A DNA stretch of 64,000 bases, from assembly GCF_016862115.1 (NCBI RefSeq), contig NZ_BOMI01000118.1:1-64000 (forward strand), in the 5' to 3' direction. The notes under the pieces are model-generated. The model ran no database searches. It was not told the DNA's origin and worked only from the letters and a program-made list of their open reading frames with translations. Position numbers and translations under genes: made by a program. The DNA comes from Paractinoplanes deccanensis. GTDB taxonomy: Bacteria; Actinomycetota; Actinomycetes; Mycobacteriales; Micromonosporaceae. The first letter of the stretch is position 1. The number at the start of each line of letters is the position of its first letter. Shown here piece after piece: positions 1-8,806 of this stretch.

Positions 1-38
1 TCGGGCACGCACCACAAACTACAAGTGCCGTTGCAGTA

Positions 39-725
39 CTAGGCCCCGGCATCGGCGGTGTATCCGACACCGCGGACGGTGCGGATCAGATCGGCGGCGG
101 TGCCCAGCTTGGCGCGCAGCTGCGCGACGTGCACGTCGACCGTGCGGGTGCCGGCGTGCGACGCGTAGCCCCACACGCCGGCGAGCAGCTCCTCGCGCGT
201 GAAGACCCGGCCCGGGCGGCGCAGCAGGTGCCCGAGCAGGTCGAACTCCGTGGCCGTCAGCGTGAGCGGCCGCCCGTCGACGGTCACGACCCGGCGGGCC
301 GGGTCGAGCGACACCGGCCCGAGCGCCCGCACGCGATCGCCCTCGCCCGGGCCGGCCGCGCGCCGCAGCAGCGCCCGCACCCGGGCGACCAGCTCGCGCG
401 GGCTGAACGGCTTGGTCAGGTAGTCGTCGCCGCCCAGCTCGAGCCCGAGGATCCGGTCGACCTCGTCGTCGCGGGCGGTCAGGAACACCACGGGAGTCCA
501 GTCGCCGTCCTCGCGCATCCGCCGGCAGATCTCGGTGCCCTCCAGCCCCGGCAGCGCGATGTCGAGCACGCACGCGACCGGCCGCAGCGCCCGCACCGCG
601 GCCAGCCCACCCGCGCCGTCGTGCTCCACGTGCACGCCGAACCCGTCGCGGGCCAGATAGAGCCGCACGAGATCGGCGATCGGCCGCTCGTCCTCGACGA
701 CCAGCACCAGCCCCTTCGCGCTCAC
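39..725 (-). CDS. OmpR/PhoB-family response regulator
   Basis: Cytoplasmic DNA-binding response regulator of 228 residues, the normal length for the family. The N-terminal receiver domain (about residues 5-118) shows the acidic pair E11-D12, the phospho-acceptor D55 in the VLDIALPG context, T83 and K105. The C-terminal winged-helix domain (about 130-225) has the TATEFDLLGHLL, FTREELL and RTVDVHVAQLR segments typical of OmpR/PhoB proteins. It should be phosphorylated by a sensor kinase and then bind direct-repeat promoter sites. No kinase gene follows the stop codon within the 38 bases left in the window, so the partner probably lies beyond the left edge. The regulon cannot be read from the sequence. 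Confidence 0.95.
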   Translation of the reverse strand: MSAKGLVLVVEDERPIADLVRLYLARDGFGVHVEHDGAGGLAAVRALRPVACVLDIALPGLEGTEICRRMREDGDWTPVVFLTARDDEVDRILGLELGGDDYLTKPFSPRELVARVRALLRRAAGPGEGDRVRALGPVSLDPARRVVTVDGRPLTLTATEFDLLGHLLRRPGRVFTREELLAGVWGYASHAGTRTVDVHVAQLRAKLGTAADLIRTVRGVGYTADAGA

Positions 726-781
726 CGGCCCATTGTGCCCGCGCCGGGCGGCGCCCGATGTTCGGGCAAGGTAAGAACCGG

Positions 782-1489
782 TCAGCCTCCGGCCAGGACC
801 ACGGCCTTGAGCTGGCTGATGGCGAACTCGGCGAGGGTGATCCGGCCGGTCAGGTTGCTCACCGCCGTGTTGAGCTGACCCTGCAGGCCGGCCACCTGGG
901 CCTGGAGGGCGGTGACCTTCTGCTCCAGCGCCCGCAGCTGGGTGCCGAGCTGTGCCGCGCTGCCCGCCTGCTGTTCGAGGGCGCCGAGGCGCTGAAGGAC
1001 GTCGGTGTTCTGCACGACCAGCGCGCCCGTGACCCGGACGTCGCCCTCGAAGAGCCCCGCGGGGTTGCCCTGGCCGAAGATGCCCGGGCCCTTGTTGGTG
1101 AGGTGGAAGCCGGCGACCCCGAACGCGCCGGGGCAGCTGGTGTGCCCCTTGACCCCGGAACCGCCCTCGTGCCCGTCGGCCCAGACGCCGGCCGGCCCGT
1201 TCTGGGTGCCGAAGGTCTCGCCGAAGACCCCCACCCAGGTCTTGCTCGTGCCGATCACGCCCGGTCCGCCCGCGTCGCCGGAGCCGAACACGCCGGCCCC
1301 GCCGGTCTTGCTCTGCGTGATCCCGGCGACGCCGTGCCAGGTGCTGCTCTCGCCGAGCACGGCGGCGGCCGCGCTCTTCGCGTGCACGCCGGGCCCGGCG
1401 TTCGGCGTGGTGTTGGTGTTCTCCGCCCGGACGGCCGCGGCCGTCGAGTCGGTCGAGGAGTCGACGGGATCGTTCTTGAAGGTCGGCAT
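782..1489 (-). CDS. Glycine-rich repeat protein with C-terminal coiled coil
   Basis: A 235-residue protein of unrecognised family. After a Ser/Thr/Ala-rich N-terminus, residues about 35-150 are built from short glycine-rich repeats of the type GVxG, including two closely similar copies around STWHGVAG and KTWVGVFG. This pattern resembles beta-helical or beta-solenoid segments of phage tail-fibre and cell-surface proteins. Residues about 160-215 form a heptad-like coiled coil with ALEQ/LGTQLRALEQK segments, which suggests trimerisation. There is no signal peptide or membrane span. A purine-rich GGGAGATCTGCC lies directly before the ATG. It lies upstream (with respect to transcription) of the response regulator gene, separated from it by about 55 bases. 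Function unknown; a trimeric fibre-like protein is an inference. Confidence 0.75.
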   Translation of the reverse strand: MPTFKNDPVDSSTDSTAAAVRAENTNTTPNAGPGVHAKSAAAAVLGESSTWHGVAGITQSKTGGAGVFGSGDAGGPGVIGTSKTWVGVFGETFGTQNGPAGVWADGHEGGSGVKGHTSCPGAFGVAGFHLTNKGPGIFGQGNPAGLFEGDVRVTGALVVQNTDVLQRLGALEQQAGSAAQLGTQLRALEQKVTALQAQVAGLQGQLNTAVSNLTGRITLAEFAISQLKAVVLAGG

Positions 1490-1524
1490 GGCAGATCTCC
1501 CTGAGATGTCGGAGGCGCTTGCTC

Positions 1525-2244
1525 TCAGTCAGGGGTCCCGTCCGGGCCGTGGGATACCTCCCGCCGGCCGCTGTCGTACTGCTCGGCGAACTCCCGCTCG
1601 CCCAGGGCGGCCGCCGAGTCGGTGCGGGCCCGGTCGAGCTCGGCGGCGTCGTCAGGGTCCGGCACCTGGCCGCGCGCGGCGAAGGCGGCGTCGGCGGCCG
1701 CGATCAGCCGGGCCGCCCGGGCGTGGTCGCCCTCGGCGGAGGCCAGGCAGGCGTCGGCGATGGCGGCGAACGGCAGGAACGACGTCCAGCCGTGCCGCTC
1801 GGCCTCGGCGCGGTTGGCGGCGAAGAGCTCGCGGGCGGCGCCGAGCCGTCCCAGGCGCAGCTCGCAGAAGGCCAGGTTGTGGCGCTCGGTCAGGACGGTC
1901 TCGGCCCGGCCCAGCTCCTCGTTGAGGCGGATGCTCGCCAGGTAGAGCTCGCGGGCGCCGGCCAGGTCGCCGGAGAGGCGGGCGACAGCGGCGAGCACGT
2001 GCCGGGGCCGCTCCTCCAGGGACCGGTCGCCGGCGCGCAGGGCCGCCTGCAACGACTGGGTGGCGAGGTCGGCGGCGGCCGCCAGGTCGCCCGAGCGGAT
2101 CGCCACCCGCGACAGGCCGTAGAGGGCTTCGACCTCCGTGGCGCGGGCCTCGGCGAGCGCGGTCCGGCAGAGCCGCACCACCTCGGCGCTGTCGCCCCGG
2201 CGGAAGGCACCTCGGACCTCGCCGGCGAACGTCGTGTCGCTCAT
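1525..2244 (-). CDS. TPR-like helical repeat protein
   Basis: A 239-residue alanine/leucine-rich protein made almost wholly of antiparallel helical pairs with TPR-like spacing, for example VEALYGLSRVAIRSGDLAAA, DLAGARELYLASIRLNEEL and GRLGAARELFAANRAEAERHG. Such modules mediate protein-protein contacts and resemble the sensory TPR arrays of actinobacterial regulators, but no DNA-binding or catalytic domain is attached. Its ATG overlaps the TGA of the upstream acetyltransferase gene (ATGA), so the two are probably translationally coupled. There is no signal peptide, so it is presumably cytoplasmic. The specific role is unknown. Confidence 0.8.
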   Translation of the reverse strand: MSDTTFAGEVRGAFRRGDSAEVVRLCRTALAEARATEVEALYGLSRVAIRSGDLAAAADLATQSLQAALRAGDRSLEERPRHVLAAVARLSGDLAGARELYLASIRLNEELGRAETVLTERHNLAFCELRLGRLGAARELFAANRAEAERHGWTSFLPFAAIADACLASAEGDHARAARLIAAADAAFAARGQVPDPDDAAELDRARTDSAAALGEREFAEQYDSGRREVSHGPDGTPD

Positions 2245-2987
2245 GAGAAGACCGTCCAGTTCTCGGCCGCGTGGAATCCCATCCTCAGGTAGACGGGCAG
2301 GCCGTCGGGGGTGGCGCGCAGGAACGCGGTGCGGGCCCCTCGGGCGTACGCGTCACTGAGCACCGCGGCGGTGGCGGCGCGGCCGTGGCCGCGGCGGCGG
2401 AACGGCGGCGGCACCGCGATGTTGAAGACGCCGACCAGGTCGCCGTGGAGGACGCCGAACCCGGTGGCCACCGGGACGCCGCCGGCCTCCAGCAGGTAGC
2501 CGGTCATCGAGGGCAGGTCGAGCACGGCGGGGGCGGTCAGCAGCGCGAGGGCCTCCTCCGGCGCCTCGAAGCCGGCGGCCATCGTGCGCCGGTAGACCGG
2601 GCTGTCGGCGCCGGTGAGCCGGCGGGCGCCGGGCACCGGGTGGGCGTCCGCGGCGGAGAGTTCCTTGAGCAGAAAGGGCACGGCCCGGCGGTGCTTGCGG
2701 CCGTGCGCGGCGGCGATGCGCTCGATCCGGTCCCCGGGGTCGTCGCCGCGCACCTGGACGGCCCAGGAGACCGCGCCGAGCCGCGGCGAGGCGGCGAGCT
2801 CGGCCAGCTCCCCGGCGTCGGGGTCGCGGGTGATCCCGATGACGCCGTTCAGCTGGGGCGAGGGCGCGCCGGTGACGAGCTCGGCGCTGCCGTGCGCGGT
2901 CTCGTGGAAGTAGCCGTCCGGCTGAAGCCCGGCAAGCACGGCCGTGGCCTCGAGCCAGGCACGCGCGGCACGGTCGGCGGTAGTCAT
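2241..2987 (-). CDS. GNAT-family N-acetyltransferase
   Basis: A 248-residue protein with a C-terminal GNAT domain (about residues 120-245). The acetyl-CoA-binding signature is PPFRRRGHGRAATAAV (the R-x-x-G-x-G/A loop), followed by a strand-helix and the terminal AFLRATPDGLPVYLRMGF. The N-terminal half is unrelated and may be a substrate-specific domain. I chose the internal ATG at 2987 because GGAGGGAGG sits a few bases upstream; the frame is open further upstream but that part is low-complexity. The stop overlaps the start of the downstream TPR gene, indicating a two-gene operon. The acceptor substrate is unknown. Confidence 0.88.
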   Translation of the reverse strand: MTTADRAARAWLEATAVLAGLQPDGYFHETAHGSAELVTGAPSPQLNGVIGITRDPDAGELAELAASPRLGAVSWAVQVRGDDPGDRIERIAAAHGRKHRRAVPFLLKELSAADAHPVPGARRLTGADSPVYRRTMAAGFEAPEEALALLTAPAVLDLPSMTGYLLEAGGVPVATGFGVLHGDLVGVFNIAVPPPFRRRGHGRAATAAVLSDAYARGARTAFLRATPDGLPVYLRMGFHAAENWTVFS

Positions 2988-3095
2988 CGGTCCTCCCTCC
3001 GGGGACCGGCGCGGGGCATGCGCCGGTCGGTCGGGGAACGGTAGCCGGTGAAACGGCGCCCGCGCGGCCACGGTGGGGGAGGGCCACATCGGTGG

Positions 3096-3554
3096 TCACG
3101 CGGTGGTGGGCGGGGTGGACATCAGGAGGCGGGTGATGACGCTCTGTGTCGCGCGGACCTCCGCGTCCGTCACTCCGGCGCTGTCGAGCAGCTCCGCGAC
3201 GGCCGCGTCGTACGTGAGGGTGGCCTTCGCCAGGATCTCCCGGCCCTCGGTGGTCAGCGTCAGGGAGCTGGCGCGCCGGTCGCCGGGGTCGGTGGTGCGC
3301 TCGATGAGGCCGGCGGCGCGGACCCGGTCGGCGAGCTTGCTGGCCCCGCCCATGGTGATGCGCAGCTCGCGGGCCAGGTCGCCGATGCGCGCCGTCTCGC
3401 GCTCGCGCAGCACCCACAGCGTCTCGAAGGACGACAGCGGCAGGTCGTGGTCTCGTTTGAGGCGGGCGTCGACGTGGTCCCAGAGAACGATCTCCAGGCG
3501 GACGAGGTCGTGCGCCCAGCGCACCTTCTGTGTCACGCCGCACATCGTACCCAT
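3096..3554 (-). CDS. MarR-family transcriptional regulator
   Basis: A 152-residue winged-helix protein with the usual MarR plan: an N-terminal dimerisation helix, a HTH around RIGDLARELRITMGGASKLADRV (residues about 53-75), the wing DRRASSLTLTTEGREIL, and C-terminal dimerisation helices. It is divergent from an oxidoreductase gene whose ATG is only 41 bases away. A near-perfect palindrome fills the gap, so it very probably represses both itself and the oxidoreductase until a ligand (often an aromatic or oxidant in this family) releases it. The ligand is not predictable here. Confidence 0.93.
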   Translation of the reverse strand: MGTMCGVTQKVRWAHDLVRLEIVLWDHVDARLKRDHDLPLSSFETLWVLRERETARIGDLARELRITMGGASKLADRVRAAGLIERTTDPGDRRASSLTLTTEGREILAKATLTYDAAVAELLDSAGVTDAEVRATQSVITRLLMSTPPTTA

Positions 3555-3555
3555 T

Positions 3556-3588
3556 TAGTTTCCATGGAATCTAATTCCGTGGAAACTA
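3556..3588. promoter_or_regulatory. Palindromic operator between marR and the oxidoreductase gene
   Basis: Two 15-base arms, TAGTTTCCATGGAAT and ATTCCGTGGAAACTA, are separated by three bases and differ from perfect symmetry at one position. The palindrome starts one base before the marR ATG and ends six bases before the oxidoreductase ATG, so occupancy would block both divergent genes. Autoregulation through such sites is standard for the MarR family; binding by this particular MarR is inferred. Confidence 0.8.
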
Positions 3589-3594
3589 TGGGGC

Positions 3595-4557
3595 ATGAGA
3601 GCGATCGTCCTGACATCCCCCGGCCCCGTCGGCAACCTCGAGATCCGCGACCTGCCGCTGCCCGAACCACGGCCCGGCGAGGTGCGCATCAGGGTCAGAG
3701 CCTTCGGCGTCAACCGCTCCGAGCTGCACCTGCGCCTCGGCTACGCCGAGAACGCGCGCTTCCCGATCGTGCCGGGCATCGAGGCCACCGGCGTCGTCGA
3801 CCTCGCGCCCGGCACCGACCTGCGGCCGGGACAGCAGGTCGCCGCGATGATGGGCGGGATGGGCCGCGCCTTCGACGGTGGCTACGCGGAGTACACGGTG
3901 GTGCCACGACGGCAGGTGATCCCGTTCCGCTCGTCGCTGCCCTGGGCGACGCTCGGCGCGGTGCCCGAGACGCTCCAGACGGCGTACGGCTCCCTCACCA
4001 CCGGCCTCGACCTGCGCGCCGGGCAGACCCTGCTGATCCGGGGAGGCACCTCGGCCCTGGGGTACGCGGCCGCGGCGCTTGCGCGGAGCATGGGCGCGAC
4101 CGTGCTGGCGACCACCCGGCAGCGGTCCCGCCTCGCCGAGCTGGCGGCCGACCACGCCCTGCTCGACGACGGGCACATCGCCGACCGGGTGCGCGGCCTC
4201 TACCCGGACGGGGTCGACGCCGCGCTCGAACTGGTCGGCACGCCCACGCTGCCGGACACGCTCGCCGCCACGCGGGTGCACGGCACGGTCTGCTTCGCCG
4301 GCATGCTCTCCAACCAGTGGACCGTCCCGGACTTCTACCCGATCGGCTACCTGCCGGACGGCGTGCGGCTCACCGGCTACGGCGGCGACGCGACCTCGCT
4401 GCCGCCCGCCGTGCTGCAGGACAGCCTCGACCGGATCGCGTCCGGCGAGCTGAGCCTCGGGCCGGTGACCGTCTATCCGTTCGACCGGATCCGGGACGCC
4501 CACCGCGACGTGGAGGAGAACAGGGTGAGCGGCAAGGTGGTGGTGCTGGCGCCCTGA
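3595..4557 (+). CDS. Zinc-type alcohol dehydrogenase / quinone oxidoreductase family protein
   Basis: A 320-residue medium-chain dehydrogenase/reductase. The N-terminal GroES-like domain (about 1-115) includes VNRSELHLRLGY and FPIVPGIEATGVV. The nucleotide-binding Rossmann segment TLLIRGGTSALGYAAAALARSMGATVLATTRQ (positions about 3 kb into the window, residues near 145-177) has the NADPH-type glycine pattern. No structural zinc cysteine cluster is visible, so it belongs with the zinc-independent quinone oxidoreductase group rather than true alcohol dehydrogenases. The predicted reaction is NADPH-dependent reduction of a quinone or enone. It is controlled by the adjacent MarR repressor through the shared palindrome. 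Confidence 0.9.
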   Translation: MRAIVLTSPGPVGNLEIRDLPLPEPRPGEVRIRVRAFGVNRSELHLRLGYAENARFPIVPGIEATGVVDLAPGTDLRPGQQVAAMMGGMGRAFDGGYAEYTVVPRRQVIPFRSSLPWATLGAVPETLQTAYGSLTTGLDLRAGQTLLIRGGTSALGYAAAALARSMGATVLATTRQRSRLAELAADHALLDDGHIADRVRGLYPDGVDAALELVGTPTLPDTLAATRVHGTVCFAGMLSNQWTVPDFYPIGYLPDGVRLTGYGGDATSLPPAVLQDSLDRIASGELSLGPVTVYPFDRIRDAHRDVEENRVSGKVVVLAP

Positions 4558-4617
4558 CACCTCGTTCGCACCCGGAACGGCCCGGAGGCTGCACCCCGGC
4601 GACACCATCCTCGCCGG

Positions 4618-5688
4618 GTGACGAAACGACAGGAAACCCGGCCCGAACGTCAGATCCGCACCCGAGCCCGACGGTCCGTCACCACCGCGATCGTCGCTGC
4701 CGCCCTCGCCACCACCGGCCTGCAGGCCCCCGCCGAGGCGGCGGTACCAGCCGCCGCGCAGAGCTGGTCCAGCCTCATGTACCGCAGCCTCACCGTGACC
4801 GCGACCGGCGCGCAGCTGCGCCAGACGCTCGCCACCCAGCGCACCACCGTGACGACCCGCACCGCCGAGGTCACCAAGGCCACGGCGGCGCTGGCCGCGG
4901 CCGAGAAGCAGGTCACCGCCGCGACCGGCGCCGACAAGGCCGCCAAGGAGCGCGTCGTGGCCGCCCGCACGGCGGTGACGACGGCGAAGAAGAACCTGAC
5001 GAAGGTCAAGCCGCGGAACAAGACGGCGGTCACCCGCGCCCGCAACGCGGTCACGGCCGCCCAGAAGACCCTGACCCTGCGTACGACCCAGGCGCGCACC
5101 GCGGCGACGGCCCTGACCACCGCCCGGTCCTCCGCGGCGGCGGCCACGACCGCGCTCACCGCGGCGAACAACGGCGTGACGACGGCCTCCGCGGCGGTCG
5201 CCGTCACGCAGCAGAAGATCGCGGCGCTCAAGACCCCGGCCGAGCTGGCCCGCCAGGCGGCGGCCGTCAGCAAGAACGTGGTCACGGCCGTCCGGCCCGC
5301 CTTCACCACCGCCGACACGACCGTCGTCTACGGCACGACCGTCCACAAGAACGTGGCGTACGCGTACAAGCGCATGGTCGACGACGCGAAGAAGGCCGGC
5401 ATCGCCCTCTCCGGCGGCGGCTTCCGCACCAAGCAGCGCCAGATCGAGCTGCGCAAGATCAATGGCTGTCCCGACGTCTACACGGCCCCGTCCTCGTCGT
5501 GCCGCGTCCCGACCGCCATCCCGGGCCGCTCCCTGCACGAGATCGGCCTCGCCATCGACATCACCTCGGGCGGCAGGACGCTCACGTCGAAGAGCCCGGC
5601 CTTCAAGTGGCTGCAGATCCACGCCGACGAGTACGGCTTCGTGAACCTTCCGTCGGAGCCCTGGCACTGGAGCATCACGGGCGGCTGA
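4618..5688 (+). CDS. Secreted M15-family D-Ala-D-Ala carboxypeptidase with coiled-coil stalk
   Basis: A 356-residue exported peptidase starting at GTG. The signal peptide has a basic n-region (RTRARRS), a hydrophobic stretch (TTAIVAAALATTGLQA) and a likely cleavage after AEA near residue 41. Residues about 60-230 are an Ala/Thr/Lys-rich coiled coil. The C-terminal catalytic domain (about 245-356) carries the M15 zinc motif SLHEIGLAID (His and Asp ligands) and the terminal PWHWS histidine. It should trim D-alanyl-D-alanine or related peptidoglycan cross-links outside the membrane, with the coiled coil acting as a spacer or localisation arm. It appears monocistronic. Confidence 0.9.
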   Translation: MTKRQETRPERQIRTRARRSVTTAIVAAALATTGLQAPAEAAVPAAAQSWSSLMYRSLTVTATGAQLRQTLATQRTTVTTRTAEVTKATAALAAAEKQVTAATGADKAAKERVVAARTAVTTAKKNLTKVKPRNKTAVTRARNAVTAAQKTLTLRTTQARTAATALTTARSSAAAATTALTAANNGVTTASAAVAVTQQKIAALKTPAELARQAAAVSKNVVTAVRPAFTTADTTVVYGTTVHKNVAYAYKRMVDDAKKAGIALSGGGFRTKQRQIELRKINGCPDVYTAPSSSCRVPTAIPGRSLHEIGLAIDITSGGRTLTSKSPAFKWLQIHADEYGFVNLPSEPWHWSITGG

Positions 5689-5745
5689 CCGCCGGTGTCA
5701 CTCGATGGTCACTGAACCGCCCCTGAGCGCTCGTAGCTTCGCCCC

Positions 5746-7125
5746 ATGAGCACGATCATCGAACGGGAGCGGGAACGCCGCCGGAAGCGGCGCCGGGTGC
5801 TGCGGCGCGGTGGCCTGGTCGAGGAGGCCGGCCGGGCCCTCGAACGCGGATGGCGGGAGCGGGCCGAGTCGCTGCTCGACCACGGCCGCGGGGCCGGCCT
5901 ACGGGCCCTGCGGGCGCGTTACGCGGCGCGGCCGCACGACGCGCTCGGCGCGGTGACGGGGGCGGCCGGGGAACTGGCCGCCTCCGGTGACGTGGGCGCG
6001 GCGCTCGACGCGCTGGCGACGGCGGCCGCGCTGTCCCTGGCGACCGGGGACGGCACGGCCGCCGAGGAGATGCTCGCCGTGCTCGCGGCGCTCGGTGCGG
6101 ACGACGATCCGCGCGCCACGGCGGTGCGGGCGGTGGCCGGCGCCCCCGCGGAGGGGCGGGAGGGTGAGGGCTGGGCCGGCGCGCTGACCGTGCTGGCCCG
6201 GGGTGACGCGGTCCGGGCGAGCGACCTGCTCGCCGCGGAGGCGGCGCGGCTGCGCCGGACCGGGCGCCTCGGGCTGCTCGTGCACGTGTTGGGGCTGCGA
6301 GCCGAGGCGGCGCGCCGGGCGGGGGACTGGGCCGCGGTCGCGGAGGCGGCGACCGAGTGCCGGGTGCTGGCCGAGCGCACCGGCCAGCCCGTGTGGCAGG
6401 GGTGCGCGACGGCGGCCGTGGCGCTGGTCGAGGCGGTGCGCGGCGACGGCGAGAGCTCCGGACGGCACGCCGCCGAGGCGGAGATCGTGGGCGGGCCGCT
6501 GGTGGCGGGCGCGGCGCGGTTCGCGCGGGGCGTCGCGCTGCTGGGTGCCGAGCGCTTCCGCGAGGCGTACACGGTCCTGCTGCCTTTGAGGGAGGGACCC
6601 CGGCGAGCGGAGACCGTGGGGCATCTGGCCGAGGCGGCGCTGAGGTGCGGCCTGCGGGACGCGATGCCCGAGACCCGGGACATGTACGCCCGGGCGCTGC
6701 TCGACGGGGACGAGGAGCTCTTCGCGCGGGCCCGCCGGGAGGCGAGGTCGCCGTGGGCGGCGGCGCGGATCGACCTGGAGTACGGCAGCTGGCTGCGACG
6801 GCAGCGCCGGATCAGCGAGTCGCGGCTGCCGCTGGAGACGGCACGGCACACGTTCGAGGTGCTGGGCGCCGCACCGTGGGCGCGCCGGGCCGGACGCGAG
6901 ATGCGCGCGTCGAGCGGCGCACCGGCCGAGGGCGTGCTGTCGGCCCAGGAGCTGGAGATCGCCCGGTTCGTGGCCGACGGGTTGTCCAACCGCGAGATCG
7001 GCCAGCGGATGTTCCTGTCGCCGCGGACCGTCGGCTCACACCTCTACCGCATCTTTCCCAAGCTGGAGGTGACCTCCCGCGCCCAGCTGGCCGGCCTGAT
7101 CGGCGAGCACCTGCGCGCCGGCTAG
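5746..7125 (+). CDS. LuxR-family regulator with helical-repeat sensor region
   Basis: A 459-residue regulator. Most of the protein (about 1-385) is an Ala/Arg-rich helical-repeat (TPR-like) region. The C-terminal LuxR/NarL-type HTH (about 392-455) is clear: LSAQELEIARFVADGLSNRE, then IGQRMFLSPRTVGSHLYRIF and a trailing helix. It resembles the C-terminal halves of LAL/MalT-like activators, but no ATPase P-loop is present, so it is not a full LAL protein. The very basic N-terminus (ERERERRRKRRRVLRRG) is unusual and might itself bind nucleic acid. Target genes are unknown. Confidence 0.88.
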   Translation: MSTIIERERERRRKRRRVLRRGGLVEEAGRALERGWRERAESLLDHGRGAGLRALRARYAARPHDALGAVTGAAGELAASGDVGAALDALATAAALSLATGDGTAAEEMLAVLAALGADDDPRATAVRAVAGAPAEGREGEGWAGALTVLARGDAVRASDLLAAEAARLRRTGRLGLLVHVLGLRAEAARRAGDWAAVAEAATECRVLAERTGQPVWQGCATAAVALVEAVRGDGESSGRHAAEAEIVGGPLVAGAARFARGVALLGAERFREAYTVLLPLREGPRRAETVGHLAEAALRCGLRDAMPETRDMYARALLDGDEELFARARREARSPWAAARIDLEYGSWLRRQRRISESRLPLETARHTFEVLGAAPWARRAGREMRASSGAPAEGVLSAQELEIARFVADGLSNREIGQRMFLSPRTVGSHLYRIFPKLEVTSRAQLAGLIGEHLRAG

Positions 7126-7169
7126 CCTCCCGGAGCGGCGTTGTCGGCCACTTGGCCGTGGCCGTCGTG

Positions 7170-8711
7170 CTAGGCCGCGTTTTCGGCCACCCGGCCGCGG
7201 CCGCCGTGCTTGGCCGCGTACAGGCTGCGGTCCGCGTCGCCGAGCAGGGCCGGCAGCTCGCGGTGGCTGCCGTGGTGCAGGCCGATGCTCACCTCGACGG
7301 CGAGGCCGGGCGCGACCTCGTGCCAGGGATGATGCCGTACCGCGTCGAGGACGCCCTCGGCGCGCTCGCGGGCCACCTGCGGGCGCACGCCGGCGAGGAT
7401 CACCACGAACTCGTCGCCGCCGAGGCGGGCGGCCAGGTCCTGCGGGCGTACGGCGGAACTCAGCACCGCGGCGACCCGGGCCAGCACCTGGTCGCCGACG
7501 TCGTGGCCGAAGGTGTCGTTGACCTGCTTGAACCGGTCCACGTCGACCATCATGACCGCGTAGTCGCTGTCCGCACCGCGCTGCTCGGCCAGGTACGACT
7601 GGAAGCCGCGGCGGTTCGCCAGCCCGGTCAGGTCGTCGGTGACGATCTCGCGGCGCAGCTGCTCGTGCTCGCGGCGGCGGCGCTCCGCCTTGATGGCCTC
7701 GCGCATGTTGGCCATCCGCAGCAGGCGTTCCTTCCAGCGCAGCCACACCAGCTCGTCGGCGAAGCGGGCGGCGGCCTCGGGGCACCGCGGGTCGCGGGCG
7801 GCGATCTGCATGGCGAGCAGGCGGGTGTTCAGCGGGGCGGCCACCCCGAAACGCTCAGCCAGCCCACCCGCCGCCACGGCCGCGCGGGCGAAGTCCCGCT
7901 CCCGGGTCGCCCGGATCGCCGTGCAGAGCGAGGAGTACGCGTCGCCCCGGTTGGCGCCGGCGAGCCCCTGGAACTCGGCGAGCAGCCGGAGGTAGCCGTC
8001 GTACTGCCGCACCCAGCTCGGCGGCCAGCCGTCCGTCGAGGTCGTCCCGGTCACCGCGGAGGCGCGCGCCCCCGCGGACGCCCAGTCGCCGACCATCGCC
8101 TCGGCGCTGGCCCAGTCGAGCACCAGCTCGACGCGGTTCAGCTCGAGCACGACGCGCTGCCGCCGGAGCGTGGCGGCCCAGCGCGGATCGTCGCCGGCGC
8201 CGGCCACCTCGGCCGTGCGGTCGTACAGCTCCAGCGCCAGCTCCCAGAAGCCCATGGCGTGCGCCACGGTCGCGACCTCGATGAGGGCCGCCACGCGGTG
8301 CACCACCGGGCCGTCCGCCTCGTCGAGCAGCCCCACCGCCCGCACCAGGGGACCGCCCGGCGACTCCTCCGGCCCCACCGACTTCTCCGGCCCCACCGAC
8401 GGCGACGGCTTGGCGTCGGCCCGTCGCGCGGCGGTCACGGCCAGCGCCAGCGCGTGCAGGGCCGGCTCGCCGAGGGCCTGCGCTACGTCGAGCATGGCGC
8501 GCACGTGAGGAGCGTCATCACCCCCGATCTCCCGTACGGCGAGTGAGCGAGCGAAGTGCAGTAGCACCTGGACGTCCCACCACTCGGCCCGCCCGATCCG
8601 CGCCGCCGCGGCGTCGACCTCGGCGGGGCTCAGCTCGCCCTGCGCCGACTCGACGAGCTCGTAGGCCCGCTCGATCGCGGCGACGTGGGCGGCGTCGATC
8701 ACAGATGCCAA
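7170..8711 (-). CDS. Diguanylate cyclase with N-terminal helical sensor domain
   Basis: A 513-residue soluble protein that should make cyclic di-GMP from two GTP. The C-terminal GGDEF domain begins at TDDLTGLANRRGF; the metal-binding DVDRFKQVNDTFGHDVGD segment and the active-site GGDEF (near residue 430) are intact. An RPQD sequence lies exactly five residues before GGDEF, so the inhibitory I-site (RxxD) is present and product inhibition is expected. The N-terminal 330 residues are helical and TPR-like, without membrane spans, so the signal is presumably intracellular. No EAL or HD-GYP partner is visible nearby. Confidence 0.93.
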   Translation of the reverse strand: MASVIDAAHVAAIERAYELVESAQGELSPAEVDAAAARIGRAEWWDVQVLLHFARSLAVREIGGDDAPHVRAMLDVAQALGEPALHALALAVTAARRADAKPSPSVGPEKSVGPEESPGGPLVRAVGLLDEADGPVVHRVAALIEVATVAHAMGFWELALELYDRTAEVAGAGDDPRWAATLRRQRVVLELNRVELVLDWASAEAMVGDWASAGARASAVTGTTSTDGWPPSWVRQYDGYLRLLAEFQGLAGANRGDAYSSLCTAIRATRERDFARAAVAAGGLAERFGVAAPLNTRLLAMQIAARDPRCPEAAARFADELVWLRWKERLLRMANMREAIKAERRRREHEQLRREIVTDDLTGLANRRGFQSYLAEQRGADSDYAVMMVDVDRFKQVNDTFGHDVGDQVLARVAAVLSSAVRPQDLAARLGGDEFVVILAGVRPQVARERAEGVLDAVRHHPWHEVAPGLAVEVSIGLHHGSHRELPALLGDADRSLYAAKHGGRGRVAENAA

Positions 8712-8730
8712 GACTACCGACGGTTTTCCT

Positions 8731-8781
8731 CCTTGGGCGCGGGAAGCGGGTTCTCCCCCCGCCTAGGGAGAAGCACCAAGG
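8731..8781 (-). terminator. Possible stem-loop between cupin and cyclase genes
   Basis: Outer arms CCTTGG and CCAAGG enclose inner arms TTCTCCC and GGGAGAA, giving a long imperfect hairpin on the transcript. It sits downstream of the cupin gene and about 20 bases upstream of the cyclase start. There is no T-run, so it could be an intrinsic terminator of the high-GC type or a 5'-UTR structure; neither is proven. Confidence 0.35.
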
Positions 8782-8806
8782 GCATCTCGGAGGCGCCGGA
8801 CAGCCG

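Noticed and set aside
4650..5318. Val/Ala-rich open frame opposite the M15 peptidase gene
   Set aside because: Antisense shadow of the Ala/Thr coiled-coil region; the sense strand has a signal peptide, a known catalytic domain and a natural stop.
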